From positions 186,001 through 250,000 of the forward strand of contig CAMIYM010000001.1 of the NCBI GenBank assembly GCA_946403085.1: a DNA stretch of 64,000 nt, written 5' to 3'. The stretch is from an uncultured Clostridia bacterium (GTDB lineage Bacteria; Bacillota; Clostridia; Saccharofermentanales; Saccharofermentanaceae). Below the pieces are notes generated by a model. That model had not been told where the DNA came from. It ran no database searches and saw nothing but the letters and a program-made list of their open reading frames with translations. Positions 53,923 to 63,971 of the stretch are shown piece after piece. A program made the translations under genes and the position numbers. Numbering within the stretch: position 1 is the stretch's first letter; each line of letters begins with the position of its first letter.

Positions 53923-54753
53923 ATGGCAGTAAAAACATTTAAACCTACTTCTCCCGCAGTTCGTGGAATGGCCATAGCTGACTATTCCGTTCTTACAAAG
54001 AAGGACCCGGAGAAGAGCCTTCTTAAGTCAAGGAAGAAGAGCGGTGGCCGTAACTCTTATGGCCGTATCACGGTTCGTCATATCGGCGGCGGTAACCGTA
54101 CAAAGCTCAGAGTAATCGATTGGAAGCGTGACAGAGTAGGAATCCCTGCTACAGTCAAGGCAATCGAATATGATCCTAACAGAACAGCTTACTTGGCACT
54201 CATCCAGTATGTTGATGGTGTTAAGTCCTACATCCTCGCTCCCGAGGGCCTCAAGGTAGGTCACAAGGTTGAGAGCGGTCCGGATGCAGATATCCTTAAC
54301 GGTAACGTTCTTCCTATTTCATCTATCCCGGTTGGTACAGTTATCTGCTGCGTAGAGATGAATCCCGGCAAGGGCGCACAGCTCGTTAGAACAGCAGGTG
54401 CTTCCGCACAGCTCATGGCTAAGGAGAATGGCTTCGCTCAGATCCGTCTCCCTTCCGGTGAGGTTCGTATGGTACCTGAGAAGTGCCGCGCAATGATCGG
54501 TTCAATCGGTAATGCAGAGCACGAGAACGTTAAGCTCGGTAAAGCTGGTAAGTCCAGACATGCTGGTGTAAGACCTGCAGTTAGAGGTGTTGTAATGAAC
54601 CCTAACGATCACCCTCATGGCGGTGGTGAAGGTAAGTCTCCTATCGGTCTCCCTGGCCCTGTTACACCTTGGGGTGTTCCTACATTGGGTAAGAAGACAC
54701 GTAATAAGAAGAAGCAGTCCAGCAAGTATATTGTTAAGTCGAGAAAGGCATAA
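53923..54753 (+). CDS. rplB: 50S ribosomal protein L2
   Basis: 276 residues, standard length. [20 protein letters not shown] near residue 45 and the C-terminal [15 protein letters not shown] segment with the His needed near the peptidyl transferase centre are present. AAGGAGAG ribosome site. Confidence 0.98.
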   Translation: MAVKTFKPTSPAVRGMAIADYSVLTKKDPEKSLLKSRKKSGGRNSYGRITVRHIGGGNRTKLRVIDWKRDRVGIPATVKAIEYDPNRTAYLALIQYVDGVKSYILAPEGLKVGHKVESGPDADILNGNVLPISSIPVGTVICCVEMNPGKGAQLVRTAGASAQLMAKENGFAQIRLPSGEVRMVPEKCRAMIGSIGNAEHENVKLGKAGKSRHAGVRPAVRGVVMNPNDHPHGGGEGKSPIGLPGPVTPWGVPTLGKKTRNKKKQSSKYIVKSRKA

Positions 54754-54765
54754 GGAGGCAGTTCA

Positions 54766-55047
54766 ATGAGTAGATCAACCAAAAAGGGCTATTACGTTCA
54801 GGACGCTCTCATGAAGAAGGTCCAGGCATTGAATGATGCTAACGACAAGAAGATCATCCAGACTTGGTCTAGATCATCAACGATCTTCCCTGAATTCGTC
54901 GGCCACACAATCGCAGTATATGACGGTCACAAGCATGTTCCGGTATACGTCACTGAGGACATGGTAGGACATAAGCTTGGCGAGTTCGCACCTACACGTA
55001 AGTTCGGCGGCCACACAAGCAACGAGAAGTCCGCTTCTAACTCATAA
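54766..55047 (+). CDS. rpsS: 30S ribosomal protein S19
   Basis: 93 residues. [16 protein letters not shown] start and the [16 protein letters not shown] signature near the end. It binds 16S rRNA with S13 in the head. Thirteen bases follow before the GTG of rplV. Confidence 0.98.
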   Translation: MSRSTKKGYYVQDALMKKVQALNDANDKKIIQTWSRSSTIFPEFVGHTIAVYDGHKHVPVYVTEDMVGHKLGEFAPTRKFGGHTSNEKSASNS

Positions 55048-55060
55048 GGAGGAAATTTCT

Positions 55061-55537
55061 GTGGAAAAGATTATTTTAAGCAGAGACAATATTGAGAAGA
55101 ACCGCGAGAAGATCCTCGAAGCTTATGCGGCACCTTCCAAGTCTTCAAATAAGCTCCCCACTCCTACAAAGAAGCAGAGAAAGCTTCTCGGAATGGGAAG
55201 AGACAGAGGAACAGCAACAGCTAAGTACATTAGAATTGCTCCCCGTAAGGTAAGAGTAGTTGCTAATCTCATCAAGGGTAAGTCTTTAGATGATGCTTAT
55301 GCTATCCTCACATACACTCCCAAGGCAGCATCCCCTGTTCTTGCTAAGGTTCTGAAGTCTGCTGAAGCTAACGCTGTAAACAACTTCGACCTCTCCAGAG
55401 ACAAGCTTTATGTTGCTGAGTGCATTTCCAACCCCGGCCCTGTGCTCAAGAGATACATCCCTAGAGCAAGAGGTTCGGCAAGTTCGATCAAGAAGAGAAC
55501 AAGTCACATCACTGTAGTTCTCAAGGAAAGGGTATAA
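55061..55537 (+). CDS. rplV: 50S ribosomal protein L22 with N-terminal extension
   Basis: 158 residues, against about 110 normally. The L22 core starts near residue 51 ([20 protein letters not shown]) and ends with the tunnel hairpin and RASSI-like motif ([14 protein letters not shown]). Residues 1-50 are an added helical, then Lys/Pro-rich segment. I chose GTG at 55061, directly after AAGGAGG; an ATG 84 bases earlier lies inside rpsS. No good start exists nearer the core, so the extension is probably translated. Confidence 0.93.
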   Translation: MEKIILSRDNIEKNREKILEAYAAPSKSSNKLPTPTKKQRKLLGMGRDRGTATAKYIRIAPRKVRVVANLIKGKSLDDAYAILTYTPKAASPVLAKVLKSAEANAVNNFDLSRDKLYVAECISNPGPVLKRYIPRARGSASSIKKRTSHITVVLKERV

Positions 55538-55549
55538 GGAGGTTTAAGC

Positions 55550-56299
55550 ATGGGTCAGAAAGTTAACCCGAATGGACTTAGAGTAGGCGTTATCGATGAC
55601 TGGAGCTCACACTGGTATGCCGACAAGAATACCTTTTCTGATTGTCTTGTCGAAGATCAGAAGATCCGTGAGTTCGTTTTGAAGGCAGTAGAGCCTATCG
55701 CAAGAGGCAACGCTAAGAAGCCCGTAGATGAGAGCCGCACAAATGTTGCTGGCGTTTCAAAGGTCATCATCGACCGTAAGGGCACAGACAGAATCAACGT
55801 TATTGTTAAGACAGCTCGTCCTTCACTCGTAGGTGGAGACAAGGGCTCAGGAAGAATGGCTCTTAAGGATGCTCTTGAGAAGGAATTCAACAAGAACGTA
55901 TCCAAGGATAAGAAGAGAACTTTCACTGTTGATATCGAAGTTATCAAGAACAGTGATACAGATGCACTCCTCGTTGCTCAGAACATCGCTTCTCAGCTCG
56001 AGAACCGTGCAAGCTTCAGAAGAGCTATGAAGAGAGCAATGCAGATGGCTATGAAGCAGCCCGGCATTCTCGGAATCAAGACAAAGTGCTCCGGCCGTTT
56101 GGGCGGTGCCGAGATCGCAAGATCCGAGACATATCACGAGGGCACAATCCCGCTTCAGACTCTTCGCGCAGATATCGACTATGGTTTTGCTGAGGCAAAG
56201 ACAACATACGGTATCATCGGCGTAAAGGTTTGGATCTACAAGGGTGAAGTATTCGGCCAGAAGAGCCAGTCAAAGAAGTCTGAAGGAGGAAAAGCTTAA
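55550..56299 (+). CDS. rpsC: 30S ribosomal protein S3
   Basis: 249 residues. [23 protein letters not shown] start, KH domain in the middle ([20 protein letters not shown]) and the C-terminal S3 domain with [22 protein letters not shown]. It lines the mRNA entry channel. The stop overlaps the rplP ATG by one base. Confidence 0.98.
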   Translation: MGQKVNPNGLRVGVIDDWSSHWYADKNTFSDCLVEDQKIREFVLKAVEPIARGNAKKPVDESRTNVAGVSKVIIDRKGTDRINVIVKTARPSLVGGDKGSGRMALKDALEKEFNKNVSKDKKRTFTVDIEVIKNSDTDALLVAQNIASQLENRASFRRAMKRAMQMAMKQPGILGIKTKCSGRLGGAEIARSETYHEGTIPLQTLRADIDYGFAEAKTTYGIIGVKVWIYKGEVFGQKSQSKKSEGGKA

Positions 56300-56730
56300 T
56301 GTTACTTCCTAAGAGAACAAAGTATAGAAAGCAGCAGAGAGGCCGCATGAAGGGCCAGGCTCACCGCGGCAACTTCGTAGCTTACGGTGATTACGGTCTT
56401 CAGGCTCTTGAACCCTGCTGGATCAAGTCAAATCAGATCGAAGCTGCACGTATCGCAATCAACAGATATGTAAAGCGTGGCGGTAAGGTATGGATCAAGA
56501 TCTTCCCTGACAAGCCGGTATCAAAGAAGCCTGCACAGGTCCGAATGGGTTCAGGTAAGGCAGCAAATGAGTACTGGTGCGCAGTAGTAAGACCTGGAAG
56601 AGTTCTTTTCGAGATCGCAGGTGTTACTGAAGAGCAGGCAAGAGAAGCTATGAGACTTGCTGGTCACAAGCTCCCTTGCAAGACAAAGTTTATCGCAAAG
56701 GTAAAGGAGGAAAGCACAAATGAAGGTTGA
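56299..56730 (+). CDS. rplP: 50S ribosomal protein L16
   Basis: 143 residues. [19 protein letters not shown] start and the [23 protein letters not shown] loop near the A-site tRNA. Coupled to rpsC upstream and overlapping rpmC by 11 bases. Confidence 0.98.
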   Translation: MLLPKRTKYRKQQRGRMKGQAHRGNFVAYGDYGLQALEPCWIKSNQIEAARIAINRYVKRGGKVWIKIFPDKPVSKKPAQVRMGSGKAANEYWCAVVRPGRVLFEIAGVTEEQAREAMRLAGHKLPCKTKFIAKVKEESTNEG

Positions 56731-56920
56731 AGAAATCCGCAAGATGTCTGACGAAGAGCTTTCAAATGAGCTCGCCTCTTTGAAGGAAGAGCTTTTCAAG
56801 CTCAGATTCCAGCACGCAACAAACCAGCTCGACAATCCTGCACAGATTGCACAGGTTAAGCGTGATATCGCAAGAGTATTGACAATTAAGCGCGAGAAGC
56901 AGCTCGCTGCTAATAAGTAA
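56720..56920 (+). CDS. rpmC: 50S ribosomal protein L29
   Basis: 66 residues, all helical: [20 protein letters not shown] then [20 protein letters not shown] and the basic [12 protein letters not shown]. It sits near the tunnel exit beside L23. The ribosome site lies in the end of rplP. Confidence 0.97.
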   Translation: MKVEEIRKMSDEELSNELASLKEELFKLRFQHATNQLDNPAQIAQVKRDIARVLTIKREKQLAANK

Positions 56921-56934
56921 GGAGGAGACGGCAA

Positions 56935-57192
56935 ATGGCTGAGAGAAATTTAAGAAAAACCAGAGTCGGTCTCGTTACATCCGACAAGATGGATAAGACG
57001 ATCACAGTTTCCGTCGTAGAGCACGTTAAGCACCCTCTTTACGGAAAGATCATGAAGAGAACCTACAAGCTTAAGGCACACGATGAGAACAACGATGCTC
57101 ACATGGGCGATAAGGTTGAGGTTATGGAGACACGCCCTATTTCCAAGGATAAGCGTTGGAGACTCGTAAGTGTCGTTGAGAAGGCTAAGTAA
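56935..57192 (+). CDS. rpsQ: 30S ribosomal protein S17
   Basis: 85 residues. OB-fold with [19 protein letters not shown] and the [20 protein letters not shown] region. A primary 16S rRNA binder. AAGGAGG nine bases before the ATG. Confidence 0.98.
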   Translation: MAERNLRKTRVGLVTSDKMDKTITVSVVEHVKHPLYGKIMKRTYKLKAHDENNDAHMGDKVEVMETRPISKDKRWRLVSVVEKAK

Positions 57193-57216
57193 GGCGATTA
57201 AAGGAGGATATATCAG

Positions 57217-57585
57217 ATGATTCAGGTTGAATCCAGACTCAGATCTGCCGACAATACCGGAGCAAAAGAGCTTCTCTGCATCAAAGTTTTGGGCGGCTCT
57301 TGGAGAAAGTATGCCAACATTGGCGATGTTATCGTTTGCTCCGTAAAGAGCGCTGCTCCCGGCGGCATGGTCAAGAAGGGTGATGTTGTTAAAGCTGTTG
57401 TTGTACGTTCCAAGCAGGGCGTAAGACGTAACGACGGTTCTTATATTAAGTTTGACGAGAATGCGGCTGTCATCATTAAGGAAGACAAGAATCCCCGCGG
57501 AACTCGTATCTTTGGACCCATAGCAAGAGAGTTAAGAGATAAGGACTACATGAAGATCTTATCTCTCGCTCCGGAAGTTCTTTAA
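57217..57585 (+). CDS. rplN: 50S ribosomal protein L14
   Basis: 122 residues, standard. [19 protein letters not shown] start and the [20 protein letters not shown] end. It forms the L14-L19 intersubunit bridge area and binds RsfS. AAGGAGG upstream. Confidence 0.98.
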   Translation: MIQVESRLRSADNTGAKELLCIKVLGGSWRKYANIGDVIVCSVKSAAPGGMVKKGDVVKAVVVRSKQGVRRNDGSYIKFDENAAVIIKEDKNPRGTRIFGPIARELRDKDYMKILSLAPEVL

Positions 57586-57597
57586 GGAGGTATAGAC

Positions 57598-57951
57598 ATG
57601 GCTAAGAGTAGTGTTCATGTAAAGAAAGACGACCAGGTCATTGTCATTTCCGGCAAGGACAAGGGCGCTCAGGGTAAGGTTCTCATGGTAGATGAGAAGA
57701 AGGGCAGAGTTTACGTAGAAGGCGTAAACATGGTCAAGAAGCATCAGAAGGCTAGATCTCAGACAGCTCCTTCCGGAATTGTTGAGAGAGAAGGTTCCAT
57801 CGATGCATCTAACGTAATGCTCGTTGACCCCAAGACAGGCAAGCCCACAAGAGTAGGCTACCGTATTAACGAAGACGGTTCCAAGTCCAGGATCGCTAAG
57901 AGATCCGGCGAGGTCATCGATACCGTTTCTAAGGCTAAGAAGGGGGAGTAA
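57598..57951 (+). CDS. rplX: 50S ribosomal protein L24
   Basis: 117 residues. KOW motif KKDDQVIVISGKDKGAQGKV at the start and MVDPKTGKPTR-like segment (MLVDPKTGKPTRVGYR) later. An assembly initiator of the 50S subunit. Three bases separate it from rplE. Confidence 0.98.
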   Translation: MAKSSVHVKKDDQVIVISGKDKGAQGKVLMVDEKKGRVYVEGVNMVKKHQKARSQTAPSGIVEREGSIDASNVMLVDPKTGKPTRVGYRINEDGSKSRIAKRSGEVIDTVSKAKKGE

Positions 57952-57954
57952 TCA

Positions 57955-58494
57955 ATGACCAGATTAAAAGATAAGTACGTTTCCGAAGTTGCACCCGCAC
58001 TTCAGGAGAAGTTCAAGTACAGCTCATCCATGCAGATCCCGAAGATCGACAAGATCGTTCTCAACATGGGTGTAGGTGAAGTTAAGGATAACCCGAAGGC
58101 TCTTGAGAGCGCTATGCGTGACATGGGCATCATTGCAGGTCAGAAGCCTGTAGCTACGGTTTCCACAAAGTCAATCGCAGCATTCAAGCTCAGAGAGGGC
58201 ATGAAGATCGGATGCAAGGTAACTTTGAGAGGCGATAATATGTATTACTTCCTCGATAAGCTCATCAGCCTTGCTCTTCCCCGTGTACGTGACTTCCGCG
58301 GAATCAATCCCAATTCCTTCGACGGACACGGTAACTATGCGATGGGTATCAAGGAGCAACTCATGTTCCCTGAAATCGACTACGATAAGATTGATAAGAT
58401 TCGCGGTATGGACATCATCATTGTTACTACTGCCGGAACAGACGAAGAGGCATTCGAGCTCCTTAAGCTCATGGGCATGCCTTTCCGCAAGTAA
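57955..58494 (+). CDS. rplE: 50S ribosomal protein L5
   Basis: 179 residues. [20 protein letters not shown] near the start and the [20 protein letters not shown] region. It binds 5S rRNA and contacts S13 in the intersubunit bridge. Confidence 0.98.
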   Translation: MTRLKDKYVSEVAPALQEKFKYSSSMQIPKIDKIVLNMGVGEVKDNPKALESAMRDMGIIAGQKPVATVSTKSIAAFKLREGMKIGCKVTLRGDNMYYFLDKLISLALPRVRDFRGINPNSFDGHGNYAMGIKEQLMFPEIDYDKIDKIRGMDIIIVTTAGTDEEAFELLKLMGMPFRK

Positions 58495-58512
58495 TTTGGA
58501 GGAGAATAACAC

Positions 58513-58698
58513 ATGGCAAAGAAGTCAATGATTCTTAAGTCTCAGAAGACACCCAAGTTTTCCACTCAGCAGCACAACCGCTGCAAGCTTTGCGGAAGAC
58601 CTCATGCTTATATCCGTAAGTACGGCATCTGCCGTCTCTGCTTCCGCGATTTGGCATACAAGGGAGAGATTCCGGGCGTAAGAAAGGCAAGCTGGTAA
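58513..58698 (+). CDS. rpsN: 30S ribosomal protein S14, zinc-binding form
   Basis: 61 residues, the short C-plus type. Zinc ligands are CKLC and CRLC about 12 residues apart, followed by [18 protein letters not shown]. The zinc form implies it depends on zinc supply; some bacteria keep a zinc-free copy elsewhere, not seen here. Confidence 0.98.
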   Translation: MAKKSMILKSQKTPKFSTQQHNRCKLCGRPHAYIRKYGICRLCFRDLAYKGEIPGVRKASW

Positions 58699-58750
58699 CA
58701 GTTTCTTTCTTAAGAATTAGAACTGTCCATAACTAACAGGAGGAAGAATT

Positions 58751-59146
58751 ATGCAGATTACAGATGCAATCGCAGATATGCTTACAAGAATCCGCAATGC
58801 CGGTACTGCAGGACACGCTACAGTCGATGTTCCCCAGTCCAATATGAAGAAGGCTATTGCTCAGATTCTCCTTGATGAAGGATACATTGAGAAGTTTGAG
58901 ACTCTTGAGGGAAATACTCAGGGTATCATCAGAATCACTCTCAAGTATTCGGGCAGAAAGCCGGTTATCTCCGGTATCAAGAGAATCTCCAAGCCCGGTC
59001 TTCGTACTTATGCGGATAAGGAGAATCTGCCTAGAGTATTGAACGGCTTAGGCGTTGCTATCATCTCTACATCTAAGGGTGTAATGACTGATAAGCAGGC
59101 TAGAAAGCTTGGTGTAGGCGGCGAAGTTCTCGCTTATATTTGGTAA
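58751..59146 (+). CDS. rpsH: 30S ribosomal protein S8
   Basis: 131 residues. [19 protein letters not shown] start and [20 protein letters not shown] end. In E. coli S8 represses the spc operon by binding near rplE. The gap of 52 bases before it and 108 bases after it are the longest in the spc half. Confidence 0.98.
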   Translation: MQITDAIADMLTRIRNAGTAGHATVDVPQSNMKKAIAQILLDEGYIEKFETLEGNTQGIIRITLKYSGRKPVISGIKRISKPGLRTYADKENLPRVLNGLGVAIISTSKGVMTDKQARKLGVGGEVLAYIW

Positions 59147-59149
59147 CTT

Positions 59150-59240
59150 TTAGAAGTCTTAAAGGCTTCCTAAAGATATACATCTCTGAAAAGCCTTGGG
59201 CTTTGCGACATACGGGCCCAAAGGTTAAATCTTAAGAGCA
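59150..59240 (+). promoter_or_regulatory. Structured gap between rpsH and rplF
   Basis: Three small stems: TTAG-AAG with CTTCCTAA (59151-59174), AGAT/ATCT (59176-59187), and CCTT-GGGC with GCCC-AAAGG (59196-59226). No T tract follows the last, so a terminator is unlikely. It may be RNA for feedback by an spc protein or an mRNA-processing site. Confidence 0.45.
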
Positions 59241-59254
59241 GGAGGAAAATTTAT

Positions 59255-59794
59255 ATGTCAAGAATCGGCAGAATGCCCATAGTCGTTCCTGCAGGCGTCG
59301 ACGTTAAGATCGATGGTCAGCACGTAACGGTTAAGGGCGGCAAAGCAGAGCTCTCACTTGATGTTCATCCGGACATCACAGTAAAGCTGGAGGATGGACA
59401 GATCACAGTTACACGTCCTTCCGATGATAAGAATCATCGTTCACTCCACGGCCTTACAAGAGCGCTCATTCAGAATATGGTAACCGGCGTACACGATGGT
59501 TTCTCTAAGACATTGGAGATCAACGGTGTAGGTTACAGAGCAACAAAGCAGGGCAACAAGGTTGTATTCAACCTTGGTTATTCACATCCTATCGAGATGG
59601 TTGAACCCGCTGGCATCACAATCGATGTTAAAGACAACCAGGTCATCGTTTCCGGTGCTGATAAGCAGCTCGTAGGCGAGACAGCAGCAAAGATCCGTTC
59701 TCTCAGAGTTCCTGATGTTTATAAGGGCAAGGGTATCAAGTATGCCGGCGAGCACCTTATCATCAAGGAAGGTAAGACCGGTGCTAAGAAGTAA
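59255..59794 (+). CDS. rplF: 50S ribosomal protein L6
   Basis: 179 residues with the two L6 repeats. [20 protein letters not shown] start and the [16 protein letters not shown] end motif. It sits near the sarcin-ricin loop and the factor-binding site. GGAGG upstream. Confidence 0.98.
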   Translation: MSRIGRMPIVVPAGVDVKIDGQHVTVKGGKAELSLDVHPDITVKLEDGQITVTRPSDDKNHRSLHGLTRALIQNMVTGVHDGFSKTLEINGVGYRATKQGNKVVFNLGYSHPIEMVEPAGITIDVKDNQVIVSGADKQLVGETAAKIRSLRVPDVYKGKGIKYAGEHLIIKEGKTGAKK

Positions 59795-59817
59795 GGCGCA
59801 AAGGGGGTATATTCAAC

Positions 59818-60186
59818 ATGATTGGTAGAATTGATAAAAACGAAATTCGTAAGAGAAAGCATGTTCGTGTAAGAAAGAAGATTTCCGGAACGACAGAGTG
59901 CCCTCGTCTTTGCGTATATAGAAGCAACAGCCACATTTACGCTCAGATCATCGATGATACAAAGGGAGTCACACTTGCAAGCGCTTCTACGCTCGACAAG
60001 GAGATCAAGGGCTCCGTATCCGTTGGCAGCAACATCGAGGCAGCTAAAGCAGTTGGTAAGCTTATCGGTGAGCGCGCAATTGCCAAGGATATCAAGGACG
60101 TAGTATTTGACCGTGGCGGATATCTCTATCACGGAAGAGTACAGGCTTTGGCAGAGGCGGCAAGAGAAGCCGGTCTCTCATTCTAA
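59818..60186 (+). CDS. rplR: 50S ribosomal protein L18
   Basis: 122 residues. [21 protein letters not shown] start and [20 protein letters not shown] end. It binds 5S rRNA with L5. Confidence 0.98.
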   Translation: MIGRIDKNEIRKRKHVRVRKKISGTTECPRLCVYRSNSHIYAQIIDDTKGVTLASASTLDKEIKGSVSVGSNIEAAKAVGKLIGERAIAKDIKDVVFDRGGYLYHGRVQALAEAAREAGLSF

Positions 60187-60204
60187 TCGGGAGGAGCAAA
60201 TTAG

Positions 60205-60723
60205 ATGGCTTTAGAGTCTAAGAACAATTCAAGAGAAGAGAAGAAGGATAAAGAGTTCGAAGAGCGCGTTATCCACATCGGCCGTGTTTCCAAGACTGTT
60301 AAGGGCGGTAAGAACATGAGATTTGCTGCTCTCGTAGTTATCGGTGACAGAAAGGGCCGTGTAGGTAAGGGCATCGGTAAGTCCACCGAAGTTCCGGACG
60401 CTATCAGAAAGGGTATCGAAGAAGCAAAGAAGAACATCGTTGATGTTTCAATTGTTAACGGTACTATCCCTCACGAGACAGTTGGTGAATTTGCTGCAGC
60501 TCACATCGTTATGAAGCCTGCTGCAAACGGTACCGGTGTTATCGCTGGCGGTCCTGTTCGTTCAGTTTGCGAGCTCGCAGGAATCACAGATATCCGTACA
60601 AAGTCTATCGGATCCAACAATCCTAATAACATGGTTAACGCTACTATCGAGGGTCTTAAGTCCTTGAAGTCTGCTGAAGAAGTTGCAAGACTTCGCGGCA
60701 AGACAGTTAACGAGATTAAGTAA
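60205..60723 (+). CDS. rpsE: 30S ribosomal protein S5
   Basis: 172 residues. The dsRNA-binding half begins [19 protein letters not shown], and [17 protein letters not shown] lies in the C-terminal half. It affects decoding accuracy. A charged N-terminal tail of about 17 residues precedes the domain. Confidence 0.98.
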   Translation: MALESKNNSREEKKDKEFEERVIHIGRVSKTVKGGKNMRFAALVVIGDRKGRVGKGIGKSTEVPDAIRKGIEEAKKNIVDVSIVNGTIPHETVGEFAAAHIVMKPAANGTGVIAGGPVRSVCELAGITDIRTKSIGSNNPNNMVNATIEGLKSLKSAEEVARLRGKTVNEIK

Positions 60724-60738
60724 GGAGGTCTGACGGTA

Positions 60739-60918
60739 ATGGCTAACATTAAGATTACACTTGTCAAGAGCGTAAACAAGGCAAGAGAGGCTGAAAAGGC
60801 TACTGTCAGAGCTCTTGGTTTAAAGAAGATCGGTCAGACTGTTGAGAAGACAGACAATGAGGCTACACGCGGCATGATCAAAAAGGCTGTTAACTATGTA
60901 GCCGTTGAAGAGAATTAA
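60739..60918 (+). CDS. rpmD: 50S ribosomal protein L30
   Basis: 59 residues, standard length: IKITLVKSVNKAREAEKATV then RALGLKKIGQTVEKTDNEAT. AAGGAGG is ten bases before the ATG. Found by reading the gap between rpsE and rplO; it is present in the usual place. Confidence 0.96.
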   Translation: MANIKITLVKSVNKAREAEKATVRALGLKKIGQTVEKTDNEATRGMIKKAVNYVAVEEN

Positions 60919-60930
60919 TGGAGGTGCCAC

Positions 60931-61374
60931 ATGAAGCTCAATGAAATGACTTCCGCAGGCAACGTAAAAGCATATCGTAAGGGCAGAGGTCCCGGATCCG
61001 GTAACGGCAAGACAGCTGGCCGTGGTCATAAGGGCCAGAACGCTCGTTCAGGCGGCGGCGTAAGACCCGGATTCGAAGGTGGTCAGATGCCCCTTTACAG
61101 ACGTCTCCCTAAGAGAGGCTTCAACAACAAGAGATTTGCTCCTGCTTACATTACAATCAACGTTAAGGACCTTGAAGTATTTGAAAACGGAACAACAGTT
61201 GACGCAAAGGCAATCGCTGAAAAGGGCATCATCTCTGTTCCTAAGACAAATGACGGCATCAAGATCCTCGGTAACGGCGAGCTCACAAAGAAGCTCAATG
61301 TAACAGCTGCTAAGTTCACAGCTACAGCTAAGGAGAAGATCGAGAAGGCCGGAGGCACAGTTACGGAGGGCTAA
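60931..61374 (+). CDS. rplO: 50S ribosomal protein L15
   Basis: 147 residues. The basic Gly-rich start [20 protein letters not shown] with [20 protein letters not shown] is typical; the C-terminal half is the globular L18e-like fold. A late assembly protein of the 50S subunit. Five bases precede secY. Confidence 0.98.
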   Translation: MKLNEMTSAGNVKAYRKGRGPGSGNGKTAGRGHKGQNARSGGGVRPGFEGGQMPLYRRLPKRGFNNKRFAPAYITINVKDLEVFENGTTVDAKAIAEKGIISVPKTNDGIKILGNGELTKKLNVTAAKFTATAKEKIEKAGGTVTEG

Positions 61375-61379
61375 TAGGC

Positions 61380-62723
61380 ATGAATGGTATTTTTGATACT
61401 GCAGTAAACGCTTTTCGTGTAGAGTCTATACGCAAAAGACTGCTCTATACCTTCATGATCCTGGGCATCTTCATGCTCGGCGGCCTTGTACCTGTACCGG
61501 GAATTGACGGAGAGAAGTTTACTTCTGTTATCCAGCAGTGGGGACAGTTAGGAAGCATCATGGACCTCATCTCAGGTGGTGGATTCATGCATGCATCTAT
61601 CCTCTCTCTCGGTGTATCACCTTATATCAACGCATCAATCATCATTCAGCTTCTTACTGTCGTAATCCCTGCTTTGGAAGATATGTCCAAAGAAGGTGAA
61701 GCCGGCAGAAAGAAGATGGATAAGATCACACGTGTATCAGCAATCTGCCTGGCATTTGTCCAGTCCTGCCTGTTCACATATTCAACACGTTCAGCTCTTA
61801 ACTCAAGCCTTCCCAAGTGGCTTAATGCAGCTCTCGTTGTTTGTGTATTCACAGCAGGTGCAGCAATCGTTGTCTTCTTAGGTGAGAAGATCAATGACAA
61901 GGGTATCGGTAACGGTGTCTCCTTGATAATCTTTGCAGGTATCGTTGTTCGTCTTCCTGATATGGCTAAGACACTTTATGAGAAGAGCGTTGATGTCAGT
62001 GATTCTATCGAGAATCCTGTTTTGGGAATCTTAGTTGGAGTGCTTGTATTCATCGTAGTTGCACTTATCTCCATCCTCATAATCGTATTCGTTCTATATG
62101 TCCAGAATGCGGAGAGAAGAATTCCTGTTCAGTACTCAAAGAAGGTTATCGGCAGACAGCAGCGCGGTGGTAACAGAGATTACATTCCGCTCAAGGTAAA
62201 TATGTCAGGTGTTATGCCTGTTATCTTTACTATGTCACTCCTGGCTATCCCTTCAATCATAATCAACCTGTTCTTCAGCAACAGCGAGAACAAGGTTGCA
62301 GTATGGCTTAAGACTGCATTCACAGGCAGTGCTTATTACTACATCATTTACTTCCTTCTCGTAATCGCGTTTACATTCTTCTATACGGCGATCAATTTCC
62401 ATCCCGTTGAGATTGCAAACAACATCACAAAGAACGGCGGTATGATCAATGGTATAAGATCAGGTAAGCCTACGACTGATTTCATCAAGTCAACTGCTTT
62501 CAGATTGAACTGGATCGAAGCATTCTTCCTTACACTGGTATGTATCGTTCCTACGATCGTTGGTATCCTCACAGGATTCCAGAACGTATGGTTCGCAGGT
62601 ACATCAGTATTGATCCTTACAGGTGTTGCCAATGACCTCATCGTTCAGGTCGAAGGTGAACTTGAGGTTAGAAGTCCTAAGGGCTTCCTCGAAGATCTTA
62701 CGATCAAGACAGGCAGAAGGTAA
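61380..62723 (+). CDS. secY: Preprotein translocase subunit SecY
   Basis: 447 residues with ten membrane helices. RKRLLYTFMILGIFMLGGLVP-type start, the plug region MDLISGGGFMHASILSLGVSPYI, and the cytoplasmic loop AERRIPVQYSKK needed for ribosome and SecA contact. It is the last gene of the operon here, closed by a terminator at 62751. Most Bacillota continue with adk, map and infA. Confidence 0.98.
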   Translation: MNGIFDTAVNAFRVESIRKRLLYTFMILGIFMLGGLVPVPGIDGEKFTSVIQQWGQLGSIMDLISGGGFMHASILSLGVSPYINASIIIQLLTVVIPALEDMSKEGEAGRKKMDKITRVSAICLAFVQSCLFTYSTRSALNSSLPKWLNAALVVCVFTAGAAIVVFLGEKINDKGIGNGVSLIIFAGIVVRLPDMAKTLYEKSVDVSDSIENPVLGILVGVLVFIVVALISILIIVFVLYVQNAERRIPVQYSKKVIGRQQRGGNRDYIPLKVNMSGVMPVIFTMSLLAIPSIIINLFFSNSENKVAVWLKTAFTGSAYYYIIYFLLVIAFTFFYTAINFHPVEIANNITKNGGMINGIRSGKPTTDFIKSTAFRLNWIEAFFLTLVCIVPTIVGILTGFQNVWFAGTSVLILTGVANDLIVQVEGELEVRSPKGFLEDLTIKTGRR

Positions 62724-62750
62724 TCTATTTACTGCAATTAAAAAGCTTAC

Positions 62751-62779
62751 AAGGCTGTCCCATGAGGGGCAGCCTTTTT
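62751..62779 (+). terminator. Terminator of the ribosomal operon after secY
   Basis: AAGGCTG pairs with CAGCCTT, with TCCC facing GGGG next to the loop, and TTTTTG follows. It ends the operon before the DUF2974 gene. Confidence 0.92.
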
Positions 62780-62823
62780 GCTTGTGATACAAAAGTAATG
62801 TCATCTGGATTATAATTGTCTCT

Positions 62824-63969
62824 ATGAGCAATTTACTTGATTATCTGGCATGGAGAGGAGACCTTCCTCTTTCGAGAGATCCTTTTAACAGTATCGACGC
62901 GGCATTGCTGTCGAGCCTGTCTTATGTTGATTTCTCAAATGTCGTGCCGGCAAAAGGCAAGGGAAAGATAACAATGAAAGAAGCTTCAAAGAAGTTCTTT
63001 GAGCTTCATTCCGAGAAGGAACTTGCCGCAGATAAATCGTTTATTGCTTTTGCGCCTTCGCTTCTGAGGGCACTTGCCGCATCAGACAGATTCAAGGACG
63101 CATACCTCTCTAACTATGCTGACGATTCTGATGTCGGAAGGCAGATACAGTTCGCGGCAGTTGAGATAGATACTTCAGATGGTGCAGCCTTTATCTCCTA
63201 CAGGGGAACAGATGATAAGATAATCGGCTGGAAGGAAGACTTTAACTTAAGTTACATGACAGTTCCTTCCGAGACAGAAGCTGTTATCTATCTGCAGGAT
63301 GTAATGGCAGGAAGAACAGAGCGGATACGTCTGGGTGGTCATTCCAAAGGCGGTCATCTGGCAATATACGCTGCAGCAATGACAACGCATGACCTGGCTT
63401 TGCGGATAGAGACCATTTACAGCTTTGACGGTCCGGGATTCGGATATAACAAGGCAATTCTCGATTCTGATCAGTTCAAATATATACAGCCGAAGATCGA
63501 GAAGTTTATCCCTCAGACATCAATCGTTGGAAAACTTCTGACGACATCCGTAAAACCGGTTGTCGTAAAGAGTACTGAACTCGGTATCATGCAGCACGAC
63601 CCGCTTTCGTGGCAGCTTGAAGGAAAGGCTTTTGAGACACTGGCCTTTACTGATAAGATAAGCAATGCCTTTGATGAATCGATGACCAAGTGGTTAGACG
63701 AGATGAGTTTTGATGAGAGAAGAGAGTTTGTAGATGATCTGTTCTCTGTTTTCGAAGCATCCGGATGCGATACATTAAGTTCATTAACGAAGGTCGGCAT
63801 CAAGGGAACTAAGGCAATGATAGAACGCATGAGACAGATCAAGAGTGCTTCCGGTGAGAAGGTAAGAACGCTCGTTAAGATGTTCTTCGTTAATTTCAAT
63901 GCTTTAGGCGAAGGCAACAGCGCTCTGGGTCTGGTTGCCAATATCAAGAACAAGACGGAAAACAAATAA
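62824..63969 (+). CDS. DUF2974 (Mbeg1-like) lipase-fold protein
   Basis: 381 residues. Alpha/beta hydrolase of the Mbeg1-like/DUF2974 type: SYRGTDDKIIGWKEDFNLSY, the nucleophile elbow GGHSKGGHLA with Ser at about residue 174, and SFDGPGFGY. Members resemble lipases but substrates are unknown. No signal peptide is seen. It has its own promoter region after the ribosomal terminator. The next gene begins two bases on. Confidence 0.85.
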   Translation: MSNLLDYLAWRGDLPLSRDPFNSIDAALLSSLSYVDFSNVVPAKGKGKITMKEASKKFFELHSEKELAADKSFIAFAPSLLRALAASDRFKDAYLSNYADDSDVGRQIQFAAVEIDTSDGAAFISYRGTDDKIIGWKEDFNLSYMTVPSETEAVIYLQDVMAGRTERIRLGGHSKGGHLAIYAAAMTTHDLALRIETIYSFDGPGFGYNKAILDSDQFKYIQPKIEKFIPQTSIVGKLLTTSVKPVVVKSTELGIMQHDPLSWQLEGKAFETLAFTDKISNAFDESMTKWLDEMSFDERREFVDDLFSVFEASGCDTLSSLTKVGIKGTKAMIERMRQIKSASGEKVRTLVKMFFVNFNALGEGNSALGLVANIKNKTENK

Positions 63970-63971
63970 CA

